DNA of 64,000 nucleotides from Panagrolaimus kolymaensis (taxonomy: Eukaryota > Nematoda > Chromadorea > Rhabditida > Panagrolaimidae): assembly GCA_028622995.1 (NCBI GenBank), contig JAJQJQ010000002.1, forward strand, positions 7,564,001 to 7,628,000, in the 5' to 3' direction. Position numbers and translations under genes: made by a program. Position 1 is the first letter of the stretch. Each line of letters starts with the position of its first letter. The notes under the pieces are model-generated. The model searched no databases. It was not told the DNA's origin and saw only the letters and a list, made by a program, of their open reading frames with translations. Below are positions 23,187 through 37,084 of the stretch, piece after piece.

Positions 23187-26100
23187 GTTCGAATTTTCTT
23201 AAAACATTTCTCTAGCCCAACAACACTGTAAAGCATCGAGGTTTTTTATTTTCCCTTCATCAAATTTTTCATCCAAACTATGTTTTATTTGTTTTGGATT
23301 TTAAGTAAATTCATAAACTATTTTTTTTGTTCGAATTTTCTTAAAACATTTCTCTAGCCCAACAACACTGTAAAGCATCGTGGTTTTTTATTTTCCCTTC
23401 ATCAAATTTTTCATCCAAACTATGGTTTATTTGTTTTGGATTTTAAGTAAATTCATAAACTATTTTTTTGTTCGAATTTTCTTAAAACATTTTTTCTAGC
23501 CCAACAACACTGTAAAGCATCGAGGTTTTTTATTTTCCCTTCATCAAATTTTTCATCCAAACTATGGTTTATTTGTTTTGGATTTTAAGTAAATTCATAA
23601 ACTATTTTTTTGTTCGAATTTTCATAAAACATTTCTCTAGCCCAACAACACTGTAAAGCATCGAGGTTTTTTATTTTCCCTTCATCAAATTTTTCATCCT
23701 AACTATGTTTTATTTGTTTTGGATTTTAAGTAAATTCATAAACTATTTTTTTTGTTCGAATTTTCTTAAAACATTTCTCTAGCCCAACAACACTGTAAAG
23801 CATCGTGGTTTTTTATTTTCCCTTCATCAAATTTTTCATCCAAACTATGGTTTATTTGTTTTGGATTTTAAGTAAATTCATAAACTATTTTTTTGTTCGA
23901 ATTTTCTTAAAACATTTTTTCTAGCCCAACAACACTGTAAAGCATCGAGGTTTTTTATTTTCCCTTCATCAAATTTTTCATCCAAACTATGGTTTATTTG
24001 TTTTGGATTTTAAGTAAATTCATAAACTATTTTTTTGTTCGAATTTTCATAAAACATTTCTCTAGCCCAACAACACTGTAAAGCATCGAGGTTTTTTATT
24101 TTCCCTTCATCAAATTTTTCATCCTAACTATGTTTTATTTGTTTTGGATTTTAAGTAAATTCATAAACTATTTTTTTTGTTCGAATTTTCTTAAAACATT
24201 TTTTCTAGCCCAACAACACTGTAAAGCATCGTGGTTTTTTATTTTCCCTTCATCAAATTTTTCATCCTAACTATGTTTTATTTGTTTTGGATTTTAAGTA
24301 AATTCATAAACTATTTTTTTTGTTCGAATTTTCTTAAAACATTTCTCTAGCCCAACAACACTGTAAAGCATCGAGGTTTTTTATTTTCCCTTCATCAAAT
24401 TTTTCATCCAAACTATGTTTTATTTGTTTTGGATTTTAAGTAAATTCATAAACTATTTTTTTTGTTCGAATTTTCTTAAAACATTTCTCTAGCCCAACAA
24501 CACTGTAAAGCATCGTGGTTTTTTATTTTCCCTTCATCAAATTTTTCATCCAAACTATGGTTTATTTGTTTTGGATTTTAAGTAAATTCATAAACTATTT
24601 TTTTGTTCGAATTTTCTTAAAACATTTTTTCTAGCCCAACAACACTGTAAAGCATCGAGGTTTTTTATTTTCCCTTCATCAAATTTTTCATCCAAACTAT
24701 GGTTTATTTGTTTTGGATTTTAAGTAAATTCATAAACTATTTTTTTGTTCGAATTTTCATAAAACATTTCTCTAGCCCAACAACACTGTAAAGCATCGAG
24801 GTTTTTTATTTTCCCTTCATCAAATTTTTCATCCTAACTATGTTTTATTTGTTTTGGATTTTAAGTAAATTCATAAACTATTTTTTTTGTTCGAATTTTC
24901 TTAAAACATTTTTTCTAGCCCAACAACACTGTAAAGCATCGTGGTTTTTTATTTTCCCTTCATCAAATTTTTCATCCTAACTATGTTTTATTTGTTTTGG
25001 ATTTTAAGTAAATTCATAAACTATTTTTTTTGTTCGAATTTTCTTAAAACATTTCTCTAGCCCAACAACACTGTAAAGCATCGAGGTTTTTTATTTTCCC
25101 TTCATCAAATTTTTCATCCAAACTATGGTTTATTTGTTTTGGATTTTAAGTAAATTCATAAACTATTTTTTTGTTCGAATTTTCTTAAAACATTTTTTCT
25201 AGCCCAACAACACTGTAAAGCATCGTGGTTTTTTATTTTCCCTTCATCAAATTTTTCATCCTAACTATGTTTTATTTGTTTTGGATTTTAAGTAAATTCA
25301 TAAACTATTTTTTTTGTTCGAATTTTCTTAAAACATTTCTCTAGCCCAACAACACTGTAAAGCATCGAGGTTTTTTATTTTCCCTTCATCAAATTTTTCA
25401 TCCAAACTATGTTTTATTTGTTTTGGATTTTAAGTAAATTCATAAACTATTTTTTTTGTTCGAATTTTCTTAAAACATTTCTCTAGCCCAACAACACTGT
25501 AAAGCATCGTGGTTTTTTATTTTCCCTTCATCAAATTTTTCATCCAAACTATGGTTTATTTGTTTTGGATTTTAAGTAAATTCATAAACTATTTTTTTGT
25601 TCGAATTTTCTTAAAACATTTTTTCTAGCCCAACAACACTGTAAAGCATCGAGGTTTTTTATTTTCCCTTCATCAAATTTTTCATCCAAACTATGGTTTA
25701 TTTGTTTTGGATTTTAAGTAAATTCATAAACTATTTTTTTGTTCGAATTTTCATAAAACATTTCTCTAGCCCAACAACACTGTAAAGCATCGAGGTTTTT
25801 TATTTTCCCTTCATCAAATTTTTCATCCTAACTATGTTTTATTTGTTTTGGATTTTAAGTAAATTCATAAACTATTTTTTTTGTTCGAATTTTCTTAAAA
25901 CATTTTTTCTAGCCCAACAACACTGTAAAGCATCGTGGTTTTTTATTTTCCCTTCATCAAATTTTTCATCCTAACTATGTTTTATTTGTTTTGGATTTTA
26001 AGTAAATTCATAAACTATTTTTTTTGTTCGAATTTTCTTAAAACATTTCTCTAGCCCAACAACACTGTAAAGCATCGAGGTTTTTTATTTTCCCTTCATC

Positions 26101-26309
26101 AAATTTTTCATCCAAACTATGGTTTATTTGTTTTGGATTTTAAGTAAATTCATAAACTATTTTTTTGTTCGAATTTTCTTAAAACATTTTTTCTAGCCCA
26201 ACAACACTGTAAAGCATCGTGGTTTTTTATTTTCCCTTCATCAAATTTTTCATCCTAACTATGTTTTATTTGTTTTGGATTTTAAGTAAATTCATAAACT
26301 ATTTTTTTT

Positions 26310-27018
26310 GTTCGAATTTTCTTAAAACATTTCTCTAGCCCAACAACACTGTAAAGCATCGAGGTTTTTTATTTTCCCTTCATCAAATTTTTCATCCAAA
26401 CTATGGTTTATTTGTTTTGGATTTTAAGTAAATTCATAAACTATTTTTTTTGTTCGAATTTTCTTAAAACATTTCTCTAGCCCAACAACACTGTAAAGCA
26501 TCGAGGTTTTTTATTTTCCCTTCATCAAATTTTTCATCCAAACTATAGTTTATTTGTTTTGGATTTTAAGTAAATTCATAAACTATTGTTTTGTTCGAAT
26601 TTTCTTAAAACATTTTTTCTAGCCCAACAACACTGTAAAGCATCGAGGTTTTTTATTTTCCCTTCATCAAATTTTTCATCCAAACTATGTTTTATTTGTT
26701 TTGGATTTTAAGTAAATTCATAAACTATTTTTTTTGTTCGAATTTTCTTAAAACATTTCTCTAGCCCAACAACACTGTAAAGCATCGAGGTTTTTTATTT
26801 TCCCTTCATCAAATTTTTCATCCAAACTATGTTTTATTTGTTTTGGATTTTAAGTAAATTCATAAACTATTGTTTTGTTCGAATTTTTTTAAAACATTTT
26901 TTCTAGCCCAACAACACTGTAAAGCATCGTGGTTTTTTATTTTCCCTTCATCAAATTTTTCATCCTAACTATGTTTTATTTGTTTTGGATTTTAAGTAAA
27001 TTCATAAACTATTTTTTT
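26310..27018 (+). repeat. Exit from the higher-order repeat, mixed monomers
   Basis: Five monomers do not follow the 5-type order. They include a unique CTATAGTTTA monomer (about 26544), TTG tracts (about 26584 and 26870) and the first GAATTTTTTTAAAAC monomer since about 10 kb, here combined with CGTGG and TCCTAAC. Confidence 0.75.
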
Positions 27019-28011
27019 GTTCGAATTTTCTTAAAACATTTTTTCTAGCCCAATAACACTGTAAAGCATCGTGGTTTTTTATTTTCCCTTCATCAAATTT
27101 TTCATCCTAACTATGTTTTATTTGTTTTGGATTTTAAGAAAATTCATAAACTATTTTTTTTGTTCGAATTTTCTTAAAACATTTCTCTAGCCCAACAACA
27201 CTGTAAAGCATCGAGGTTTTTTATTTTCCCTTCATCTAATTTTTCATCCAAACTATGGTTTATTTGTTTTGGATTTTAAGTAAATTCATAAACTATTTTT
27301 TTTGTTCGAATTTTCTTAAAACATTTCTCTAGCCCAACAACACTGTAAAGCATCGTGGTTTTTTATTTTCCCTTCATCAAATTTTTCATCCAAACTATGG
27401 TTTATTTGTTTTGGATTTTAAGTAAATTCATAAACTATTTTTTTGTTCGAATTTTCTTAAAACATTTTTTCTAGCCCAACAACACTGTAAAGCATCGAGG
27501 TTTTTTATTTTCCCTTCATCAAATTTTTCATCCAAACTATGGTTTATTTGTTTTGGATTTTAAGTAAATTCATAAACTATTTTTTTGTTCGAATTTTCAT
27601 AAAACATTTCTCTAGCCCAACAACACTGTAAAGCATCGAGGTTTTTTATTTTCCCTTCATCAAATTTTTCATCCTAACTATGTTTTATTTGTTTTGGATT
27701 TTAAGTAAATTCATAAACTATTGTTTTGTTCGAATTTTTTTAAAACATTTTTTCTAGCCCAACAACACTGTAAAGCATCGTGGTTTTTTATTTTCCCTTC
27801 ATCAAATTTTTCATCCAAACTATGTTTTATTTGTTTTGGATTTTAAGTAAATTCATAAACTATTTTTTTTGTTCGAATTTTCTTAAAACATTTCTCTAGC
27901 CCAACAACACTGTAAAGCATCGAGGTTTTTTATTTTCCCTTCATCAAATTTTTCATCCAAACTATGGTTTATTTGTTTTGGATTTTAAGTAAATTCATAA
28001 ACTATTTTTTT
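27019..28011 (+). repeat. 993-bp duplication, copy 1 (7 monomers)
   Basis: The unit carries AAGAAAATTC (27136) in a TTTCTAG-CGTGG-TCCTAAC monomer, CATCTAAT (27233), then types 2, 3 and 4 of the higher-order repeat. All recur 993 bp later. The first monomer also has CCCAATAAC, which the second copy lacks. Confidence 0.9.
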
Positions 28012-28721
28012 GTTCGAATTTTCTTAAAACATTTTTTCTAGCCCAACAACACTGTAAAGCATCGTGGTTTTTTATTTTCCCTTCATCAAATTTTTCATCC
28101 TAACTATGTTTTATTTGTTTTGGATTTTAAGAAAATTCATAAACTATTTTTTTTGTTCGAATTTTCTTAAAACATTTCTCTAGCCCAACAACACTGTAAA
28201 GCATCGAGGTTTTTTATTTTCCCTTCATCTAATTTTTCATCCAAACTATGGTTTATTTGTTTTGGATTTTAAGTAAATTCATAAACTATTTTTTTTGTTC
28301 GAATTTTCTTAAAACATTTCTCTAGCCCAACAACACTGTAAAGCATCGTGGTTTTTTATTTTCCCTTCATCAAATTTTTCATCCAAACTATGGTTTATTT
28401 GTTTTGGATTTTAAGTAAATTCATAAACTATTTTTTTGTTCGAATTTTCTTAAAACATTTTTTCTAGCCCAACAACACTGTAAAGCATCGAGGTTTTTTA
28501 TTTTCCCTTCATCAAATTTTTCATCCAAACTATGGTTTATTTGTTTTGGATTTTAAGTAAATTCATAAACTATTTTTTTGTTCGAATTTTCATAAAACAT
28601 TTCTCTAGCCCAACAACACTGTAAAGCATCGAGGTTTTTTATTTTCCCTTCATCAAATTTTTCATCCTAACTATGTTTTATTTGTTTTGGATTTTAAGTA
28701 AATTCATAAACTATTTTTTTT
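28012..28721 (+). repeat. 993-bp duplication, copy 2 (5 of 7 monomers)
   Basis: AAGAAAATTC (28129) and CATCTAAT (28226) repeat, followed by types 2, 3 and 4. The match stops at 28722, where a TTTCTAG monomer with a TTG tract begins a new domain. Confidence 0.88.
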
Positions 28722-30568
28722 GTTCGAATTTTCTTAAAACATTTTTTCTAGCCCAACAACACTGTAAAGCATCGAGGTTTTTTATTTTCCCTTCATCAAA
28801 TTTTTCATCCAAACTATGTTTTATTTGTTTTGGATTTTAAGTAAATTCATAAACTATTGTTTTGTTCGAATTTTTTTAAAACATTTTTTCTAGCCCAACA
28901 ACACTGTAAAGCATCGAGGTTTTTTATTTTCCCTTCATCAAATTTTTCATCCAAACTATGTTTTATTTGTTTTGGATTTTAAGTAAATTCATAAACTATT
29001 TTTTTGTTCGAATTTTCTTAAAACATTTTTTCTAGCCCAACAACACTGTAAAGCATCGAGGTTTTTTATTTTCCCTTCATCAAATTTTTCATCCAAACTA
29101 TGTTTTATTTGTTTTGGATTTTAAGTAAATTCATAAACTATTGTTTTGTTCGAATTTTTTTAAAACATTTTTTCTAGCCCAACAACACTGTAAAGCATCG
29201 AGGTTTTTTATTTTCCCTTCATCAAATTTTTCATCCAAACTATGTTTTATTTGTTTTGGATTTTAAGTAAATTCATAAACTATTGTTTTGTTCGAATTTT
29301 TTTAAAACATTTTTTCTAGCCCAACAACACTGTAAAGCATCGAGGTTTTTTATTTTCCCTTCATCAAATTTTTCATCCAAACTATGTTTTATTTGTTTTG
29401 GATTTTAAGTAAATTCATAAACTATTTTTTTTGTTCGAATTTTCTTAAAACATTTCTCTAGCCCAACAACACTGTAAAGCATCGAGGTTTTTTATTTTCC
29501 CTTCATCAAATTTTTCATCCAAACTATGGTTTATTTGTTTTGGATTTTAAGTAAATTCATAAACTATTTTTTTGTTCGAATTTTCTTAAAACATTTCTCT
29601 AGCCCAACAACACTGTAAAGCATCGAGGTTTTTTATTTTCCCTTCATCAAATTTTTCATCCAAACTATGTTTTATTTGTTTTGGATTTTAAGTAAATTCA
29701 TAAACTATTGTTTTGTTCGAATTTTTTTAAAACATTTTTTCTAGCCCAACAACACTGTAAAGCATCGAGGTTTTTTATTTTCCCTTCATCAAATTTTTCA
29801 TCCAAACTATGTTTTATTTGTTTTGGATTTTAAGTAAATTCATAAACTATTGTTTTGTTCGAATTTTTTTAAAACATTTTTTCTAGCCCAACAACACTGT
29901 AAAGCATCGAGGTTTTTTATTTTCCCTTCATCAAATTTTTCATCCAAACTATGTTTTATTTGTTTTGGATTTTAAGTAAATTCATAAACTATTGTTTTGT
30001 TCGAATTTTTTTAAAACATTTTTTCTAGCCCAACAACACTGTAAAGCATCGAGGTTTTTTATTTTCCCTTCATCAAATTTTTCATCCAAACTATGTTTTA
30101 TTTGTTTTGGATTTTAAGTAAATTCATAAACTATTTTTTTTGTTCGAATTTTCTTAAAACATTTTTTCTAGCCCAACAACACTGTAAAGCATCGAGGTTT
30201 TTTATTTTCCCTTCATCAAATTTTTCATCCAAACTATGTTTTATTTGTTTTGGATTTTAAGTAAATTCATAAACTATTGTTTTGTTCGAATTTTTTTAAA
30301 ACATTTTTTCTAGCCCAACAACACTGTAAAGCATCGAGGTTTTTTATTTTCCCTTCATCAAATTTTTCATCCAAACTATGTTTTATTTGTTTTGGATTTT
30401 AAGTAAATTCATAAACTATTTTTTTTGTTCGAATTTTCTTAAAACATTTTTTCTAGCCCAACAACACTGTAAAGCATCGAGGTTTTTTATTTTCCCTTCA
30501 TCAAATTTTTCATCCAAACTATGTTTTATTTGTTTTGGATTTTAAGTAAATTCATAAACTATTTTTTT
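28722..30568 (+). repeat. TTTCTAG monomers with TTG tracts and GAATTTTTTTAAAAC
   Basis: The dominant junction is a TTG tract followed by GAATTTTTTTAAAAC, always with TTTCTAG here (in the left arm the same junction is with ATCTAG). The series is interrupted by one CTCTAG pair at about 29.45-29.7 kb. Nothing but satellite is present. Confidence 0.8.
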
Positions 30569-32128
30569 GTTCGAATTTTCTTAAAACATTTTTTCTAGCC
30601 CAATAACACTGTAAAGCATCGTGGTTTTTTATTTTCCCTTCATCAAATTTTTCATCCAAACTATGGTTTATTTGTTTTGGATTTTAAGTAAATTCATAAA
30701 CTATTTTTTTGTTCGAATTTTCTTAAAACATTTCTCTAGCCCAACAACACTGTAAAGCATCGAGGTTTTTTATTTTCCCTTCATCAAATTTTTCATCCAA
30801 ACTATGGTTTATTTGTTTTGGATTTTAAGTAAATTCATAAACTATTTTTTTGTTCGAATTTTCTTAAAACATTTCTCTAGCCCAACAACACTGTAAAGCA
30901 TCGAGGTTTTTTATTTTCCCTTCATCAAATTTTTCATCCAAACTATGGTTTATTTGTTTTGGATTTTAAGTAAATTCATAAACTATTTTTTTGTTCGAAT
31001 TTTCTTAAAACATTTCTCTAGCCCAACAACACTGTAAAGCATCGAGGTTTTTTATTTTCCCTTCATCAAATTTTTCATCCAAACTATGGTTTATTTGTTT
31101 TGGATTTTAAGTAAATTCATAAACTATTTTTTTGTTCGAATTTTCATAAAACATTTCTCTAGCCCAACAACACTGTAAAGCATCGAGGTTTTTTATTTTC
31201 CCTTCATCAAATTTTTCATCCTAACTATGTTTTATTTGTTTTGGATTTTAAGTAAATTCATAAACTATTTTTTTTGTTCGAATTTTCTTAAAACATTTTT
31301 TCTAGCCCAACAACACTGTAAAGCATCGAGGTTTTTTATTTTCCCTTCATCAAATTTTTCATCCAAACTATGTTTTATTTGTTTTGGATTTTAAGTAAAT
31401 TCATAAACTATTGTTTTGTTCGAATTTTTTTAAAACATTTTTTCTAGCCCAACAACACTGTAAAGCATCGAGGTTTTTTATTTTCCCTTCATCAAATTTT
31501 TCATCCAAACTATGTTTTATTTGTTTTGGATTTTAAGTAAATTCATAAACTATTTTTTTGTTCGAATTTTCTTAAAACATTTTTTCTAGCCCAACAACAC
31601 TGTAAAGCATCGAGGTTTTTTATTTTCCCTTCATCAAATTTTTCATCCAAACTATGTTTTATTTGTTTTGGATTTTAAGTAAATTCATAAACTATTGTTT
31701 TGTTCGAATTTTTTTAAAACATTTTTTCTAGCCCAACAACACTGTAAAGCATCGAGGTTTTTTATTTTCCCTTCATCAAATTTTTCATCCAAACTATGTT
31801 TTATTTGTTTTGGATTTTAAGTAAATTCATAAACTATTGTTTTGTTCGAATTTTTTTAAAACATTTTTTCTAGCCCAACAACACTGTAAAGCATCGAGGT
31901 TTTTTATTTTCCCTTCATCAAATTTTTCATCCAAACTATGTTTTATTTGTTTTGGATTTTAAGTAAATTCATAAACTATTTTTTTTGTTCGAATTTTCTT
32001 AAAACATTTTTTCTAGCCCAACAACACTGTAAAGCATCGAGGTTTTTTATTTTCCCTTCATCAAATTTTTCATCCAAACTATGTTTTATTTGTTTTGGAT
32101 TTTAAGTAAATTCATAAACTATTTTTTT
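30569..32128 (+). repeat. 1560-bp (11-monomer) unit starting with a CCCAATAAC/CGTGG monomer
   Basis: A CCCAATAAC-CGTGG-ATGGTTTA-T7 monomer at 30569 is followed by three CTCTAG-ATGGTTTA-T7 monomers, one CATAAAAC-TCCTAAC monomer (31145), then the TTG-type series. The same starting monomer recurs at 32129, and again near 35102 (4533 bp from the first). Confidence 0.82.
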
Positions 32129-32834
32129 GTTCGAATTTTCTTAAAACATTTTTTCTAGCCCAATAACACTGTAAAGCATCGTGGTTTTTTATTTTCCCTT
32201 CATCAAATTTTTCATCCAAACTATGGTTTATTTGTTTTGGATTTTAAGTAAATTCATAAACTATTTTTTTGTTCGAATTTTCTTAAAACATTTCTCTAGC
32301 CCAACAACACTGTAAAGCATCGAGGTTTTTTATTTTCCCTTCATCAAATTTTTCATCCAAACTATGGTTTATTTGTTTTGGATTTTAAGTAAATTCATAA
32401 ACTATTTTTTTGTTCGAATTTTCTTAAAACATTTCTCTAGCCCAACAACACTGTAAAGCATCGAGGTTTTTTATTTTCCCTTCATCAAATTTTTCATCCA
32501 AACTATGGTTTATTTGTTTTGGATTTTAAGTAAATTCATAAACTATTTTTTTGTTCGAATTTTCTTAAAACATTTCTCTAGCCCAACAACACTGTAAAGC
32601 ATCGAGGTTTTTTATTTTCCCTTCATCAAATTTTTCATCCAAACTATGGTTTATTTGTTTTGGATTTTAAGTAAATTCATAAACTATTTTTTTGTTCGAA
32701 TTTTCTTAAAACATTTCTCTAGCCCAACAACACTGTAAAGCATCGAGGTTTTTTATTTTCCCTTCATCAAATTTTTCATCCAAACTATGGTTTATTTGTT
32801 TTGGATTTTAAGTAAATTCATAAACTATTTTTTT
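32129..32834 (+). repeat. Second start of the CCCAATAAC unit
   Basis: The CCCAATAAC-CGTGG monomer is followed by four CTCTAG-ATGGTTTA-T7 monomers, without the CATAAAAC monomer found in the previous unit. Confidence 0.8.
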
Positions 32835-33965
32835 GTTCGAATTTTCTTAAAACATTTCTCTAGCCCAACAACACTGTAAAGCATCGAGGTTTTTTATTTT
32901 CCCTTCATCAAATTTTTCATCCAAACTATGTTTTATTTGTTTTGGATTTTAAGTAAATTCATAAACTATTTTTTTGTTCGAATTTTCTTAAAACATTTTT
33001 TCTAGCCCAACAACACTGTAAAGCATCGAGGTTTTTTATTTTCCCTTCATCAAATTTTTCATCCAAACTATGTTTTATTTGTTTTGGATTTTAAGTAAAT
33101 TCATAAACTATTGTTTTGTTCGAATTTTTTTAAAACATTTTTTCTAGCCCAACAACACTGTAAAGCATCGAGGTTTTTTATTTTCCCTTCATCAAATTTT
33201 TCATCCAAACTATGTTTTATTTGTTTTGGATTTTAAGTAAATTCATAAACTATTGTTTTGTTCGAATTTTTTTAAAACATTTTTTCTAGCCCAACAACAC
33301 TGTAAAGCATCGAGGTTTTTTATTTTCCCTTCATCAAATTTTTCATCCAAACTATGGTTTATTTGTTTTGGATTTTAAGTAAATTCATAAACTATTTTTT
33401 TGTTCGAATTTTCTTAAAACATTTCTCTAGCCCAACAACACTGTAAAGCATCGAGGTTTTTTATTTTCCCTTCATCAAATTTTTCATCCAAACTATGGTT
33501 TATTTGTTTTGGATTTTAAGTAAATTCATAAACTATTTTTTTGTTCGAATTTTCTTAAAACATTTCTCTAGCCCAACAACACTGTAAAGCATCGAGGTTT
33601 TTTATTTTCCCTTCATCAAATTTTTCATCCAAACTATGGTTTATTTGTTTTGGATTTTAAGTAAATTCATAAACTATTTTTTTGTTCGAATTTTCTTAAA
33701 ACATTTCTCTAGCCCAACAACACTGTAAAGCATCGAGGTTTTTTATTTTCCCTTCATCAAATTTTTCATCCAAACTATGGTTTATTTGTTTTGGATTTTA
33801 AGTAAATTCATAAACTATTTTTTTGTTCGAATTTTCTTAAAACATTTCTCTAGCCCAACAACACTGTAAAGCATCGAGGTTTTTTATTTTCCCTTCATCA
33901 AATTTTTCATCCAAACTATGGTTTATTTGTTTTGGATTTTAAGTAAATTCATAAACTATTTTTTT
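32835..33965 (+). repeat. 1131-bp unit (8 monomers), copy 1
   Basis: The order is one CTCTAG-ATGTTTTA-T7 monomer, a TTTCTAG/TTG monomer, two GAATTTTTTTAAAAC monomers (the second ATGGTTTA-T7), then four CTCTAG-ATGGTTTA-T7 monomers. The first four are repeated at 33966. Confidence 0.85.
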
Positions 33966-34532
33966 GTTCGAATTTTCTTAAAACATTTCTCTAGCCCAAC
34001 AACACTGTAAAGCATCGAGGTTTTTTATTTTCCCTTCATCAAATTTTTCATCCAAACTATGTTTTATTTGTTTTGGATTTTAAGTAAATTCATAAACTAT
34101 TTTTTTGTTCGAATTTTCTTAAAACATTTTTTCTAGCCCAACAACACTGTAAAGCATCGAGGTTTTTTATTTTCCCTTCATCAAATTTTTCATCCAAACT
34201 ATGTTTTATTTGTTTTGGATTTTAAGTAAATTCATAAACTATTGTTTTGTTCGAATTTTTTTAAAACATTTTTTCTAGCCCAACAACACTGTAAAGCATC
34301 GAGGTTTTTTATTTTCCCTTCATCAAATTTTTCATCCAAACTATGTTTTATTTGTTTTGGATTTTAAGTAAATTCATAAACTATTGTTTTGTTCGAATTT
34401 TTTTAAAACATTTTTTCTAGCCCAACAACACTGTAAAGCATCGAGGTTTTTTATTTTCCCTTCATCAAATTTTTCATCCAAACTATGGTTTATTTGTTTT
34501 GGATTTTAAGTAAATTCATAAACTATTTTTTT
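33966..34532 (+). repeat. 1131-bp unit, copy 2 (first 4 monomers, 567 bp)
   Basis: The first four monomers agree with 32835-33401 at all diagnostic sites. The array then switches to a CTCTAG-ATGTTTTA-T8 monomer and a TTG series. Confidence 0.83.
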
Positions 34533-35243
34533 GTTCGAATTTTCTTAAAACATTTCTCTAGCCCAACAACACTGTAAAGCATCGAGGTTTTTTATTTTCC
34601 CTTCATCAAATTTTTCATCCAAACTATGTTTTATTTGTTTTGGATTTTAAGTAAATTCATAAACTATTTTTTTTGTTCGAATTTTCTTAAAACATTTTTT
34701 CTAGCCCAACAACACTGTAAAGCATCGAGGTTTTTTATTTTCCCTTCATCAAATTTTTCATCCAAACTATGTTTTATTTGTTTTGGATTTTAAGTAAATT
34801 CATAAACTATTGTTTTGTTCGAATTTTTTTAAAACATTTTTTCTAGCCCAACAACACTGTAAAGCATCGAGGTTTTTTATTTTCCCTTCATCAAATTTTT
34901 CATCCAAACTATGTTTTATTTGTTTTGGATTTTAAGTAAATTCATAAACTATTTTTTTTGTTCGAATTTTCTTAAAACATTTTTTCTAGCCCAACAACAC
35001 TGTAAAGCATCGAGGTTTTTTATTTTCCCTTCATCAAATTTTTCATCCAAACTATGTTTTATTTGTTTTGGATTTTAAGTAAATTCATAAACTATTTTTT
35101 TGTTCGAATTTTCTTAAAACATTTTTTCTAGCCCAATAACACTGTAAAGCATCGTGGTTTTTTATTTTCCCTTCATCAAATTTTTCATCCAAACTATGGT
35201 TTATTTGTTTTGGATTTTAAGTAAATTCATAAACTATTTTTTT
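34533..35243 (+). repeat. Return of the TTG / CCCAATAAC cassette
   Basis: TTTCTAG-TTG, GAATTTTTTTAAAAC-T8, TTTCTAG-T7 and CCCAATAAC-CGTGG-ATGGTTTA-T7 monomers follow in the same order as the four monomers ending near 30709. Confidence 0.78.
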
Positions 35244-37084
35244 GTTCGAATTTTCTTAAAACATTTCTCTAGCCCAACAACACTGTAAAGCATCGAGGTT
35301 TTTTATTTTCCCTTCATCAAATTTTTCATCCAAACTATGGTTTATTTGTTTTGGATTTTAAGTAAATTCATAAACTATTTTTTTGTTCGAATTTTCTTAA
35401 AACATTTCTCTAGCCCAACAACACTGTAAAGCATCGAGGTTTTTTATTTTCCCTTCATCAAATTTTTCATCCAAACTATGGTTTATTTGTTTTGGATTTT
35501 AAGTAAATTCATAAACTATTTTTTTGTTCGAATTTTCTTAAAACATTTCTCTAGCCCAACAACACTGTAAAGCATCGAGGTTTTTTATTTTCCCTTCATC
35601 AAATTTTTCATCCAAACTATGGTTTATTTGTTTTGGATTTTAAGTAAATTCATAAACTATTTTTTTGTTCGAATTTTCTTAAAACATTTCTCTAGCCCAA
35701 CAACACTGTAAAGCATCGTGGTTTTTTATTTTCCCTTCATCAAATTTTTCATCCAAACTATGGTTTATTTGTTTTGGATTTTAAGTAAATTCATAAACTA
35801 TTTTTTTGTTCGAATTTTCTTAAAACATTTCTCTAGCCAAACAACACTGTAAAGCATCGAGGTTTTTTATTTTCCCTTCATCAAATTTTTCATCCAAACT
35901 ATGATTTATTTGTTTTGGATTTTAAGTAAATTCATAAACTATTGTTTTGTTTGAATTTTCTTAAAACATTTCTCTAGCCCAACAACACTGTAAAGCATCG
36001 AGGTTTTTTATTTTCCCTTCATCAAATTTTTCATCCAAACTATGTTTTATTTGTTTTGGATTTTAAGTAAATTCATAAACTATTTTTTTTGTTCGAATTT
36101 TCTTAAAACATTTTTTCTAGCCCAACAACACTGTAAAGCATCGAGGTTTTTTATTTTCCCTTCATCAAATTTTTCATCCAAACTATGTTTTATTTGTTTT
36201 GGATTTTAAGTAAATTCATAAACTATTTTTTTTGTTCGAATTTTCTTAAAACATTTCTCTAGCCCAACAACACTGTAAAGCATCGAGGTTTTTTATTTTC
36301 CCTTCATCAAATTTTTCATCCAAACTATGTTTTATTTGTTTTGGATTTTAAGTAAATTCATAAACTATTTTTTTGTTCGAATTTTCTTAAAACATTTTTT
36401 CTAGCCCAACAACACTGTAAAGCATCATGGTTTTTTATTTTCCCTTCATCAAATTTTTCATCCTAACTATGTTTTATTTGTTTTGGATTTTAAGTAAATT
36501 CATAAACTATTTTTTTTGTTCGAATTTTCTTAAAACATTTCTCTAGCCCAACAACACTGTAAAGCATCGAGGTTTTTTATTTTCCCTTCATCAAATTTTT
36601 CATCCAAACTATGTTTTATTTGTTTTGGATTTTAAGTAAATTCATAAACTATTGTTTTGTTCGAATTTTCTTAAAACATTTCTCTAGCCCAACAACACTG
36701 TAAAGCATCGAGGTTTTTTATTTTCCCTTCATCAAATTTTTCATCCAAACTATGTTTTATTTGTTTTGGATTTTAAGTAAATTCATAAACTATTTTTTTG
36801 TTCGAATTTTCTTAAAACATTTTTTCTAGCCCAACAACACTGTAAAGCATCATGGTTTTTTATTTTCCCTTCATCAAATTTTTCATCCTAACTATGTTTT
36901 ATTTGTTTTGGATTTTAAGTAAATTCATAAACTATTTTTTTTGTTCGAATTTTCTTAAAACATTTCTCTAGCCCAACAACACTGTAAAGCATCGAGGTTT
37001 TTTATTTTCCCTTCATCAAATTTTTCATCCAAACTATGTTTTATTTGTTTTGGATTTTAAGTAAATTCATAAACTATTTTTTTT
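35244..37084 (+). repeat. 1840-bp tandem duplication, copy 1 (13 monomers)
   Basis: Private markers are GCCAAACAAC (about 35837), ATGATTTA (35900), GTTTGAATT (35949, loss of the TTCGAA site) and CATCATGG (36423 and 36848). All recur about 1840 bp downstream. The copy is one base longer than its partner because of a T8 tract near 36083 where the partner has T7. Confidence 0.93.

Larger units (their letters stand above)
20773..26309 (+). repeat. 5-monomer higher-order repeat (710 bp) with 7-monomer variant
   Basis: Thirty-nine monomers are built from five ordered types: (1) CTCTAG, ATGTTTTA, T8; (2) CTCTAG, CGTGG, ATGGTTTA, T7; (3) TTTCTAG, ATGGTTTA, T7; (4) CATAAAAC, CTCTAG, TCCTAAC, T8; (5) TTTCTAG, CGTGG, TCCTAAC, T8. 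Units begin with type 1 at 20773, 21767, 22477, 23187, 24322 and 25316. Three times an extra pair (CTCTAG-ATGGTTTA-T7 plus another type 5) makes a 994-bp, 7-monomer unit. One unit lacks types 5 and 1 at about 23754. This is the only part of the window with several ordered copies of a fixed multi-monomer unit. Confidence 0.93.
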
